Source of the DNA: Candidatus Zixiibacteriota bacterium
GTDB taxonomy: Bacteria > Zixibacteria > MSB-5A5 > WJJR01
Direction: 5' to 3'
Assembly (NCBI GenBank): GCA_016235085.1
Contig: JACRMA010000089.1
Span: 1-39,919 of the forward strand
Length of the DNA stretch: 39,919 nt
Part shown: piece after piece, positions 8,869-16,594 of the stretch
Layout: each line of letters opens with the position of its first letter
Numbering within the stretch: position 1 is the first letter of the stretch
Translations under genes and position numbers: made by a program
Notes under the pieces: model-generated
Told to the model about the DNA's origin: nothing
Databases searched by the model: none
Seen by the model: the letters and a program-made list of their open reading frames with translations, nothing else

Positions 8869-8922
8869 TCTTCAAATGACTACGTAAATTGCCGCCGGGA
8901 GTTTCAAGACACCGGCCAACGG

Positions 8923-10446
8923 TCACCATACGGTGACCGTGACGGTGTCCGGCTTCCCCTCGCAACACTCGAATGTGCTGATGTGGATTCCGGGCGTGGC
9001 GAATATCGTTTTGAAGATCGGCCCGGATCCAACCGAAGGGCTCCCGTCGGGCGCCTGCCACTGAATTTCTGATTCACGTCCAGGGAGGCAGGTGCTGGCG
9101 ACAAACATGGCTGTGTCCCCGGCCGGTACCGACGCCGGAGCGCTGACCAGCGCGGTTGCGTTCGAGCCGGGGCCGCCATTGAACGCGTAGTCGATGATCG
9201 CGATCAGATCAAACACGTCCGCCAGGCCATTGCAGTCCCAGTCGGCGAGAAGGCTGTAACAGATGCTCTGGTTGTTGAAGACATAGTCGATGATTCCCAC
9301 GATATCCAGCACGTCGACAGTGCCATTACAATCGGCATCGCCGAGTGCGAATCGAAAGCCGGCAGAGTCGAGAATCGTCACCTGGAAACTGCAGGTGTCT
9401 GCGTTCGGGAAGTAGTTGCTGGACATGGCCGCGGCGACCACATATGTCCCGGTATCGGCACAGCCGGGATTCCACTGCCAAAGGCCAGTCAGCGAATCGG
9501 TGATCCCCGGGCCGAATATCTGACGCCACTTCACCGGATCGGTGCCCGAATACTGGAACTGATTCTGCGCCGCATCGTCACAGCGGATTTTCACATCCGG
9601 GGCTTGCAGGCATTGCGGCGGATAGTGCGTGCCGGCGACGTTGTAGATGATGCGGGCACTGTCGTCGCCGTCGAGCGCCGATCCGATCGTCAGCCGCGAT
9701 ATGGTCCAAAGCGTGCTCGCGGTCGAGGGAACGGTTACGGTGTTGTCAGGAATCCACATGAAGATGCCTCGGTACGGTGCCGTCCCTGTCAGATCGCTGC
9801 CGACCACGGTGCTGCCATCGGCCCGGATCTCGAAGTAGACTGTCCCAAACGAAGCCGACCATAACGACACCGTGTCACGGTGCATGAAGTTGTAAGACAG
9901 GCCAGCCGTCAGTGGGCTGACATTCGCAGGCGCGAATGCGCCGTTAACGAGCGTATCGGCCACCTGAAATCGCGTGGGGAGCAGGTCGGTCGCCGGGATG
10001 CTCCACGTCACTGTGATTGTGCCGTGATACGTGCGGAATGGCAGGGCGGTCCGGTCTAGATAGATGTTGCAGTACTGGACCCCGGGCGCGGTGAAGAATC
10101 CCGAGTCGGGCTGTGCGAACATGCCTGGCAGGCTGTCGAATGTGATCTTCCAACTCGAGCTTGGCGGGTCATTCAACACGAGCTGCAGGATCCCATGTTC
10201 ATAGAAAAGTCCGAAATCCCACTCCGCCTGTGGCGCGGCCAATGATTCCCGAGGCAAGTCGGCGTCTTTGAGGATTGTCTTGTGTATTGGTTCGAGTGTC
10301 AGCCGCGTCAGTCGGCCCGATTGCGCCCGAGCAACCGCCGCTCCGATCAGCAATACAGCCACGGCGAGGCAGATACTCAACATTCGCGTCGTGGCCAAGC
10401 GCCAACGCCGCGCCGCTTGCAAGGCACTTGCAGAATGTCCGGCCAT
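8923..10446 (-). CDS. Secreted protein with dockerin-like repeat pair
   Basis: The ORF track begins at 10674, but the signal peptide starts at the ATG at 10446 (MAGHSASALQAARRWRLATT, then a hydrophobic run ending ARAQS), with GGAGG 8 nt before it; the product is 507 residues. The body is beta-rich with no enzyme motif I recognise. Towards the C-terminus lies a dockerin type I-like pair, GDADCNGTVDVLDIVGIIDY and DWDCNGLADVFDLIAIIDYA, each with Ca-loop spacing. A last Ig-like segment ends in KPDTVTVTVW. The region just before the dockerin (DVKIRCDD... LTGLWQWNPG... GTYVVA) looks like a PKD/Ig-type module. Probably extracellular or surface-bound; function unknown. Confidence 0.75.
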   Translation of the reverse strand: MAGHSASALQAARRWRLATTRMLSICLAVAVLLIGAAVARAQSGRLTRLTLEPIHKTILKDADLPRESLAAPQAEWDFGLFYEHGILQLVLNDPPSSSWKITFDSLPGMFAQPDSGFFTAPGVQYCNIYLDRTALPFRTYHGTITVTWSIPATDLLPTRFQVADTLVNGAFAPANVSPLTAGLSYNFMHRDTVSLWSASFGTVYFEIRADGSTVVGSDLTGTAPYRGIFMWIPDNTVTVPSTASTLWTISRLTIGSALDGDDSARIIYNVAGTHYPPQCLQAPDVKIRCDDAAQNQFQYSGTDPVKWRQIFGPGITDSLTGLWQWNPGCADTGTYVVAAAMSSNYFPNADTCSFQVTILDSAGFRFALGDADCNGTVDVLDIVGIIDYVFNNQSICYSLLADWDCNGLADVFDLIAIIDYAFNGGPGSNATALVSAPASVPAGDTAMFVASTCLPGRESEIQWQAPDGSPSVGSGPIFKTIFATPGIHISTFECCEGKPDTVTVTVW

Positions 10447-10567
10447 ACCAAACACCTCCGTCCGGTACTTTCGAGTTCTTCGCTGCCGGATAGATAGCGA
10501 ATCACTGGAACCGTGTCGAGTGGAATGACACGACCGCCACAAGTATTTGAATGGTTGGATCAGTCGG

Positions 10568-11530
10568 CTACTTCTTGCGGCGGACGGCGTATCCGTATTG
10601 CGTTGGCCAGGTGGGTTCCTGCCCAAGGGCTGCCTGAGCCTTGAGCGCCCAATACGGCTCCCGCAGCATTTCACGTCCGATCAGCACAATATCGGGAATC
10701 ACGCCCCCGCTGGACGTGTCGATCATATCCACGCCCGCCTCACGGAGTGCGGTTCCGAGCACTACGGAATCATCGATGGTCCATCCGCCATCCACCCAGT
10801 CGGTGGCAGAGATACGGGCAAAGAGAGCCGTCTCGTTCGGAATCACGGCACGCACCGAATGCGCGATTTCAAGCAGGAACCGCATACGATTCGCCAGGCT
10901 TCCGCCGTACGGGTCGGTGCGTTTGTTGCTCAGAGGGGAGAGGAACTGATCGATGAGATATCCGTGGGCAGCGTGCAGTTCGATCACCTTGTAACCTGCC
11001 TGTGACGATCTCCTGGCAGCCTCCGCAAAGGCAGAAATCACCGTGTGAATCTCGGATTCGCTGAGTGATTGCGGCACCAATCCATCGGCATGAAACGAGA
11101 TTGCGCTGGCACTCACTACCGGCCAGCCGCCCTCGGCGGCACTGCGTATCGCGCTCCCGCCTTCCCACGGGGGCCGGCAGCTCGCTTTGCGTCCGGCGTG
11201 CGCAATTTGAATTCCCGGGACGGCACCCATGCTCTCGATGAATCGCGCGATCCGCGCCAATGGCTCGATCTGGTCATCACTCCACAGCCCCAGATCGCCC
11301 GGCGTGATTCGCCCGGCGGGTGTCACCGCCGTCGCCTCCACAATCACCAGGCCAGCCCCGCCGACCGCCCGGCTGCCGAGATGGACCACGTGCCAGTCAT
11401 TCGCCATCCCATCGGTCGCGCTGTACTGGCACATCGGTGAAACCGCAATGCGGTTTCGCAAACTCACTCCGCGAATAGGAAGCGGGCTCAACAAGTCTAC
11501 AGGTCCACTCTTCTTGTCCACTTCGTCCAC
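10568..11530 (-). CDS. Old Yellow Enzyme (YqjM/NamA-like) flavin oxidoreductase with internal deletion
   Basis: FMN-dependent ene-reductase family. The N-terminal half is textbook YqjM type: RNRIAVSPMCQYSA with the flavin-modulating Cys, a G-S-RAVGGAGLVIVEATAV strand, QIAHAGRKAS, and HAAHGYLIDQFLSPLSNKRTDPYGGS. Near the C-terminus, however, IDTSSGGVIP runs directly into DIVLIGREMLREPYW. In YqjM-like enzymes these two blocks are separated by about 45-50 residues holding strand beta-7 and part of the FMN phosphate site. The frame is intact, so this looks like an in-frame deletion, and the enzyme may not bind FMN properly. The frame opens at GTG 11530, 9 bp after the rtcA stop; a second GTG 9 bp later has a better AAGGTGG. 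Likely co-transcribed with rtcA. Confidence 0.85.
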   Translation of the reverse strand: MDEVDKKSGPVDLLSPLPIRGVSLRNRIAVSPMCQYSATDGMANDWHVVHLGSRAVGGAGLVIVEATAVTPAGRITPGDLGLWSDDQIEPLARIARFIESMGAVPGIQIAHAGRKASCRPPWEGGSAIRSAAEGGWPVVSASAISFHADGLVPQSLSESEIHTVISAFAEAARRSSQAGYKVIELHAAHGYLIDQFLSPLSNKRTDPYGGSLANRMRFLLEIAHSVRAVIPNETALFARISATDWVDGGWTIDDSVVLGTALREAGVDMIDTSSGGVIPDIVLIGREMLREPYWALKAQAALGQEPTWPTQYGYAVRRKK

Positions 11531-11539
11531 CTTGTCCGT

Positions 11540-12562
11540 TCAAGTTGTTGTGACCCCAATCGTCCAATCATCGCTGGCAGATTCGGAAACGTCAACATCA
11601 ACTTCGAGAAACTGTTTGAGGACACTGATGTTGGTCCGCGTGTGTTGAGTGGGGGAGAGGGTCCGGAACTTCCCGCCACCAGCGAGCGCCATGGGAATCA
11701 GGAGTTGATCGGCCAGATGCCGTCCCACTGGGACACTGGCGGACATGTACCGTTCCACTGCCTCCGCCGTCTCGCGCGCGACCTGCTCGCCGCGGACGCC
11801 CCGCCGCCCAAATCCGGTGATGACTTCCATGATGTGCTCACTCTCAATCTCGACGACAATGGCGTTTCCCGGCCCGAACGAGTTGTCGATGACCTCGGTG
11901 TGAAGCGATTCCGCTCCCCAGCGCAGCTTGCTGCCCAGTGTGCGCAGTTCGCGTTCGGCAATCTCACGAGGCAGTAGGGCCACCATCGCCCGCGCGCTGT
12001 GTGTCTTGATCACGCCACGCTGCATCAACTCAATCCGCGACAGCGCGGGGGATGGCTCGATCGAACCGACGATTCTGCCGCCGCCGGCCGGATAGAATCC
12101 GGGACGCTCCATCCGGGCCTTGACCCGCGGACCCATGCGGTTCAGAATCGGGAGAAAGCACCGGTCGAGGAAATCGAATGGCGGGGCCGCCGGATTGTGG
12201 GTCCCTCCCTCGACAATAATCTCGGAGGCGCCTGTGGCTGTTAGGAGTGCCGGGAGCACTGTCTGCAAGACCAGCGTGCAACTTCCCGCCGTGCCGACGT
12301 CGAATCGATACTGGCCGGGATTGATCGCCTGAGGCGCGAAAAACAATTCGGGTGAGCCGAGTTCGGCACCGTGTGTCTCGGCAGCGCCGATCCGGACGGC
12401 GGCCTTGACCGCCGCCAGATGCTGATGCAGCAGGCCGGGCTTTCGGCGCCCCGCTCGAATACTCTGAATCCGGATTTCCCGGCCCGTGACCAGCGACAGT
12501 GCGAGGGCCGTGCGGAGAATCTGCCCGCCACCCTCCCCCAGTGAACCGTCTATGTTGATCAT
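11540..12562 (-). CDS. rtcA: RNA 3'-terminal phosphate cyclase
   Basis: A 340-residue cytoplasmic enzyme that uses ATP to convert RNA 3'-phosphates to 2',3'-cyclic phosphates. It begins with the family signature IDGSLGEGGGQILRTALALS. HNPAAPPFDF and RPGFYPAGGG follow, and the catalytic histidine (H307, in SPTQHTRTN) that forms the adenylate intermediate is near the end, matching His309 of the E. coli enzyme of similar length. No rtcB or rtcR is nearby, so the usual rtcBA arrangement is absent. It sits between ddaH and the OYE gene on the same strand with short spacers, suggesting a mixed operon. Confidence 0.95.
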   Translation of the reverse strand: MINIDGSLGEGGGQILRTALALSLVTGREIRIQSIRAGRRKPGLLHQHLAAVKAAVRIGAAETHGAELGSPELFFAPQAINPGQYRFDVGTAGSCTLVLQTVLPALLTATGASEIIVEGGTHNPAAPPFDFLDRCFLPILNRMGPRVKARMERPGFYPAGGGRIVGSIEPSPALSRIELMQRGVIKTHSARAMVALLPREIAERELRTLGSKLRWGAESLHTEVIDNSFGPGNAIVVEIESEHIMEVITGFGRRGVRGEQVARETAEAVERYMSASVPVGRHLADQLLIPMALAGGGKFRTLSPTQHTRTNISVLKQFLEVDVDVSESASDDWTIGVTTT

Positions 12563-12585
12563 GATGAAATCCGGTTTCCTGGCGG

Positions 12586-13353
12586 TTAGAAGCGCAGCGA
12601 AAGACAGCTCAAGCCACCATCAAGTTTCCGGAACTCCGAGACGTCAAGAATGATGGTTTGGTACCCACGCGTCTCAATCGCCGTTTTCGTTTTCGGGTAA
12701 CCATCGGCGACCAACACAGTCCCATTCAGCCATAGGCAATTTGCGACATACGACTCCTCGCATTCAACACGTATGCATTTGAAATTCGAGAATTCAGCCC
12801 GGCCTGCCAACGCCTCGCCAACGACAAGCAGGTCATCATCGATGCAGGCGACCACTGACTTGAGATGGAGGACGTCCGCGAGGGGTACGGTGGAACCGGA
12901 CAGTCCATGTGATTCGAGTATCTGAATCAACTGACGGGCGCCCTCGGCATTGGTGCGTCCCGAGAGTCCGATGAAGTAGTGATCGCCGGTCATCAGAATG
13001 TCCCCGCCATCAACGGTTCCCGGTGCCTCCACACGTTCCACCACCGAGAACAACTCCCGAATCACCGGTTCCATGGACTCCGTCTCCCCGCGGCGCGACG
13101 GCGCGCCGGGGCGCGTGATGATCGCGCAGCGGGGTGTCAGCAAAGCCACATCTTCCACGAAGGTCGAGTCGGGGTGTTCGTCATCGGCATCGAGACAAAT
13201 GACCTTGAGGCCACAGGCACGAAGTGCCTCCCGGTAGGCTTCGTGCTGCCGTAATGCCAGCTTGTAATCAGGTGGTCCCAGATTCGCCGAGGTCAGGCCG
13301 TTGACCATCGATGGTCCGGGCGGGCGGACAATGGCACTTGTGAATCGATTCAT
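12586..13353 (-). CDS. ddaH: Dimethylargininase (N(G),N(G)-dimethylarginine dimethylaminohydrolase)
   Basis: Pentein-fold hydrolase that converts dimethyl- or monomethyl-arginine to citrulline and methylamines. From MNRFTSAIVRPPG the product is 255 residues, close to Pseudomonas DDAH (254). It shows PDSTFVEDVALL, the substrate-binding and catalytic GTVDGGDILMTGD block, a catalytic His in VLHLKSVVACID, and the nucleophile C250 in DGGLSCLSLRF. The ORF track starts at a GTG at 13380, which adds nine residues right behind the upstream stop; I prefer the ATG at 13353 because the conserved fold begins there. No arginine or citrulline genes are adjacent. Confidence 0.92.
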   Translation of the reverse strand: MNRFTSAIVRPPGPSMVNGLTSANLGPPDYKLALRQHEAYREALRACGLKVICLDADDEHPDSTFVEDVALLTPRCAIITRPGAPSRRGETESMEPVIRELFSVVERVEAPGTVDGGDILMTGDHYFIGLSGRTNAEGARQLIQILESHGLSGSTVPLADVLHLKSVVACIDDDLLVVGEALAGRAEFSNFKCIRVECEESYVANCLWLNGTVLVADGYPKTKTAIETRGYQTIILDVSEFRKLDGGLSCLSLRF

Positions 13354-13381
13354 GGCGGTACGGGCGGAAACGCCCAGCACA

Positions 13382-15334
13382 TCAGTCGCCGTGCTTGACG
13401 CGGATTCGCCGGGTCACAGCGTGTCCGCCGGACGTTGCCGTGAGGAAGTAGACCCCATCCGGCACGTTGCTGATGTCGAGCTGCACTGTCGCTTCCTTGA
13501 TGTCGGGGAACGACCGTTGAAACACCGTCTTCTTACCGCCTTCATCCGTGATCGAAATCGCGACTTCGCCCGGCTCGTTCTGGAACAGCTCCACCGAGAA
13601 GATCCCCTTGTTGCGAACCGGGAACGGGTTCACCAACGGCAGCGTGTCAGTCGGAACAAGGGGTTGCGCATTGAGGCCCACGCGGAACGAATGGCGGATC
13701 TCGCTGCCGAAATCGGCGTTAAAGGAACGAATTAGATGATCTTGTGTATCCAAAAGGCGTACATAGCCATAGCCGCCATCGGGATTCGCCCAGAAGTCGA
13801 GTCCATCGCCGGTTGTATCAGCGAAGACAAGCTGGTAACACCCGGGAGAAAACGCCAGAGTGTCACGATAGATAGTGCCTGGCCGTAAGGACCCGGGCTG
13901 GCGACTTCGGACAACATTGCCGGCGGCGTCGATCAGCTGGTAACCATTCTGAGTTGATTCTTTGTTCGTCAGGAATGTCAGTATGAACCGGGTGGGATAG
14001 ACTGGTGTTGCGGGGATGTAAGAGGCCATTGTGTTGTCCGCCGGGTATTCGTCCATCACCCGGTCCGGCGAACTGACGGTGACTTCAAACCTGCCGCCTT
14101 CGCGCATTGAGATCACAGGACCCGGCAGGTCGATTATCGTGTCCCTGAGCGGAGCGAGGTCCCCCTCCCAGTGGGATCTAATCGGTTCCCCGCCATCAAT
14201 CTGATACTTGATCTCGAGTGACCTGAGCGTCAGGCGCCCGCTGTTCCTGATGCGTATCTGGGGGTTGCCGCAGATCGGGTTCAACCGTTCGTACTCATTT
14301 GCCGAGCTGGGTGCGAGGATATCCAGTACTGAGACATCGTGTGCGGCGCGAGGCTGGCCGCAATAGAACAGGTACGAATGCAGGCAGTAGTTGGCCGTGG
14401 GCGTCTTGGTGTTCGAGTACGGTTGCATCGCGATTGCCAGCGAGTGAGTCGAGCCGGAGTCGATCGCGAAATCGACGATATCTGGCCGAACGATTGAGCC
14501 GGGACACCAGTTCGCCCGGTCATACAGCCAGGTGCCCGCTTGCGGATACAACGGATTGGTGCCGCAACGGCGCCACAACTGCCGTTCATCACGCACCGAG
14601 TCGTCGAGCAGCACGCGCCGGGTCTTGCTGCAGAATTCCGCGCAATTCTCTGAATCATCCATCCCGTGTCCGGTTTGGACAATTCGCAAACGCGCCCATT
14701 GCGCCCCAAACCGATCGGTAAACGGAATCGGGCGCAGCAGATTCTCGATGGGTTTGGATGTATCCCCATAGGGGAAAGTGCCATTCCAGAGCGTGTCCAT
14801 GCCCAAAATCGGCAGCGCCGGCGGCCCCTCAGTCAGGGCGAAGTCCAGCGTGATCAGCCAGCCGCGGTCGGTGTTGCTTTCGTACCCGCCGTGATTGAAT
14901 TCTATTTCAACGGAATCGTGCAGCAAGAACCCGAAGTCGGTGATATCCGTTTGCCAGGTGAAATGCCACGACGGCCCGAAGCGGCTGCCGTAAGGGGAAA
15001 TCATGCGCGCCAGTTCGATATCGCGCGAAGGCGAATCCGTTCCTCCCGTGCGCCGCAAAAAGATGCCGTCGATGTAATCCCATTCGCCGCAGCGGAGGCT
15101 GTCAGGGCAACGATAGGTCACCGACAAAACGATCCGGCGGTAGGCCGTCGCGGCCGATGGGAAGACCGCCCAGTTGCGGTAAGCGTTGAATCCCTTCGAG
15201 GGATCGGTGACGACTTTGCAGTTGGCATGCGACACGACATTCGTGACGTCACCGGTCCTGGCCGCGCCCTGCACAGGCGCGATTGCCAGAACCAGAGCGA
15301 GTACGTGTGCAAACGTGAACGAGGCCTTAAACAT
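13382..15334 (-). CDS. Secreted PNGase F-like peptide-N-glycosidase with C-terminal sorting domain
   Basis: The true start is ATG 15334 (signal peptide MFKASFTFAHVLALVLAIAP, cleaved near QGAA), with AAGGA 6 nt upstream; the product is 650 residues. Residues about 35-330 match the two-domain PNGase F fold, which releases N-glycans from glycoproteins. C76 and C82 with D86 in CGEWD match the Cys pair and catalytic Asp60, spaced alike. The E143/E145 region (SVEIEFNHGG) fits Glu118, and E233 inside NCAEFC fits Glu206 between paired cysteines. TGHGMD and AGTWLYDRANWCPG also fit. A CARDB-like segment, a GCY...DTTGDGLDF beta module, and an NPFPVRNKG...DGVYFL T9SS type A-like sorting domain follow. 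The protein is therefore predicted to be exported and surface-attached or released. Confidence 0.85.
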   Translation of the reverse strand: MFKASFTFAHVLALVLAIAPVQGAARTGDVTNVVSHANCKVVTDPSKGFNAYRNWAVFPSAATAYRRIVLSVTYRCPDSLRCGEWDYIDGIFLRRTGGTDSPSRDIELARMISPYGSRFGPSWHFTWQTDITDFGFLLHDSVEIEFNHGGYESNTDRGWLITLDFALTEGPPALPILGMDTLWNGTFPYGDTSKPIENLLRPIPFTDRFGAQWARLRIVQTGHGMDDSENCAEFCSKTRRVLLDDSVRDERQLWRRCGTNPLYPQAGTWLYDRANWCPGSIVRPDIVDFAIDSGSTHSLAIAMQPYSNTKTPTANYCLHSYLFYCGQPRAAHDVSVLDILAPSSANEYERLNPICGNPQIRIRNSGRLTLRSLEIKYQIDGGEPIRSHWEGDLAPLRDTIIDLPGPVISMREGGRFEVTVSSPDRVMDEYPADNTMASYIPATPVYPTRFILTFLTNKESTQNGYQLIDAAGNVVRSRQPGSLRPGTIYRDTLAFSPGCYQLVFADTTGDGLDFWANPDGGYGYVRLLDTQDHLIRSFNADFGSEIRHSFRVGLNAQPLVPTDTLPLVNPFPVRNKGIFSVELFQNEPGEVAISITDEGGKKTVFQRSFPDIKEATVQLDISNVPDGVYFLTATSGGHAVTRRIRVKHGD

Positions 15335-15356
15335 CCCTGGTCCTTTGCTCTGACTC

Positions 15357-16526
15357 CTACTTCCCGAAGAACGCCGCCACCTCGCGGATCTGTTCGCGTG
15401 TCGAAATCCCCTGGGGACACAGTTCCTCGCAGTCTCCACACTCTTTGCACTGCGAAGCGAATCCAGCGCCATTCGATGTCCCCGCCCTCAGCATGAATTC
15501 GTACAACCCTTTGGCCCGGTCGGCGGCGTCGTACATGTGTGCCAGATTGTAGATCTCGAAGCACGTCGGGATCTTCACGCCCGAAGGGCAGGGGATACAG
15601 TAATTGCACGAGGTGCAAGGCACCTTGATTCGCTTACGATACTCTTCCCGGGCGAGGTCGAAGAGACTCAATTCCTTCGTGGACAAACACGACGGAGTTG
15701 CCGTTCGGGCCGACTCGATATTCTCACGGACCTGCTCCAACGTGCCCATCCCAGAGAGCACGACACTGACCTCGGGATGGTTCCATATCCAGCGCAGCGC
15801 CCAGTCGGCGAGCGTACGCTTGGTACTCGCACGATTCCAAACGTCCTGCACAGCAGGGACCTCGCGTGTCAGCACGCCGCCCCGCAGCGGTTCCATGACC
15901 ACGATTCCCAGTCCGCGTGAAGCCGTGTAATGAAGGCCCTCGGTCCCGGCCTGGTAGTCCTCATCCATGAAGTTGTACTGAATCTGACAGAAGCTCCAGT
16001 CGTAGCCACCGACGATCTTCTTGAAGACATCAGCCTGGTCATGGAATGAAAATCCGGCGTAACGGATCCGTCCGTCGGCAATGGCGCCGTCCAGGAATTC
16101 GCCGATCCCGAGACGCTGCATGTTCTCCCAGGACGCCTGATTCAGAGAGTGGACGAGGTAGAAGTCGATCTGCCTGGTCTGAAGCCGCTTCAACTGCTCA
16201 TCGAGATACTTGTCCATGTCGGCGCGCGATGTGACCAGCCAGCTCGGCAGTTTCGTTGCCAACTGAACCCTGCTGCGATAGCCATCCTGCAATGCCCGGC
16301 CCACAAACGGCTCGCTCTCGCCGTTGTGATAGGGATACGCCGTGTCCACGTAGTTGACACCATGGTCAATCGCCCAGCGGAGCATCTCGGCCGCTCTGGG
16401 CTCGTCGATATGCCCGTCGCCATCCACCGGCAATCGCATACATCCGAAGCCCAGGATCGATAGGGCAGGATCGGTGTCCGGCACGGTGTGGTAAAGCATA
16501 TCGGGAAACTCGGTGGACGGAGACAT
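15357..16526 (-). CDS. Aldo/keto reductase with C-terminal ferredoxin domain
   Basis: A 389-residue cytoplasmic oxidoreductase. Residues about 10-290 form an AKR barrel, with LGFGCMRLP, the catalytic-type NYVDTAYPYHNGESEPFVG, and ending in VSVVLSGMGTLEQV. A 4Fe-4S region follows with two cysteine clusters, CTSCNYCIPCPSGVKIP and CKECGDCEELCPQGI. This is the well-known ferredoxin-type AKR subfamily of anaerobes and facultative anaerobes, whose substrates are mostly unknown. The start is uncertain (ATG 16526 or 16499): neither has a good Shine-Dalgarno, and a dRS3-like repeat lies 15 bp upstream. The stop is 22 bp from the PNGase-like start. Confidence 0.9.
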   Translation of the reverse strand: MSPSTEFPDMLYHTVPDTDPALSILGFGCMRLPVDGDGHIDEPRAAEMLRWAIDHGVNYVDTAYPYHNGESEPFVGRALQDGYRSRVQLATKLPSWLVTSRADMDKYLDEQLKRLQTRQIDFYLVHSLNQASWENMQRLGIGEFLDGAIADGRIRYAGFSFHDQADVFKKIVGGYDWSFCQIQYNFMDEDYQAGTEGLHYTASRGLGIVVMEPLRGGVLTREVPAVQDVWNRASTKRTLADWALRWIWNHPEVSVVLSGMGTLEQVRENIESARTATPSCLSTKELSLFDLAREEYRKRIKVPCTSCNYCIPCPSGVKIPTCFEIYNLAHMYDAADRAKGLYEFMLRAGTSNGAGFASQCKECGDCEELCPQGISTREQIREVAAFFGK

Positions 16527-16540
16527 GTGTTGGAAATGTC

Positions 16541-16560
16541 ATTCCCGCGGAAGCGGGAAT
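16541..16560. repeat. dRS3-like palindromic repeat (family E)
   Basis: ATTCCCGCGGAAGCGGGAAT is a perfect ATTCCC-N8-GGGAAT palindrome, the format of neisserial dRS3 repeats. With its flank (CTGGATTCCCGC... on the minus strand) it resembles a very widespread intergenic palindrome. It lies in the 68-bp spacer between the ammonia-lyase and AKR genes. Confidence 0.8.
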
Positions 16561-16594
16561 CCAGTGAATCCGGCAGAGATGAGCCGTTCGAAGC

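Noticed and set aside
14666-15496. 276-aa plus-strand ORF
   Set aside because: Antisense to the PNGase F-like gene, whose motifs and signal peptide are unambiguous.
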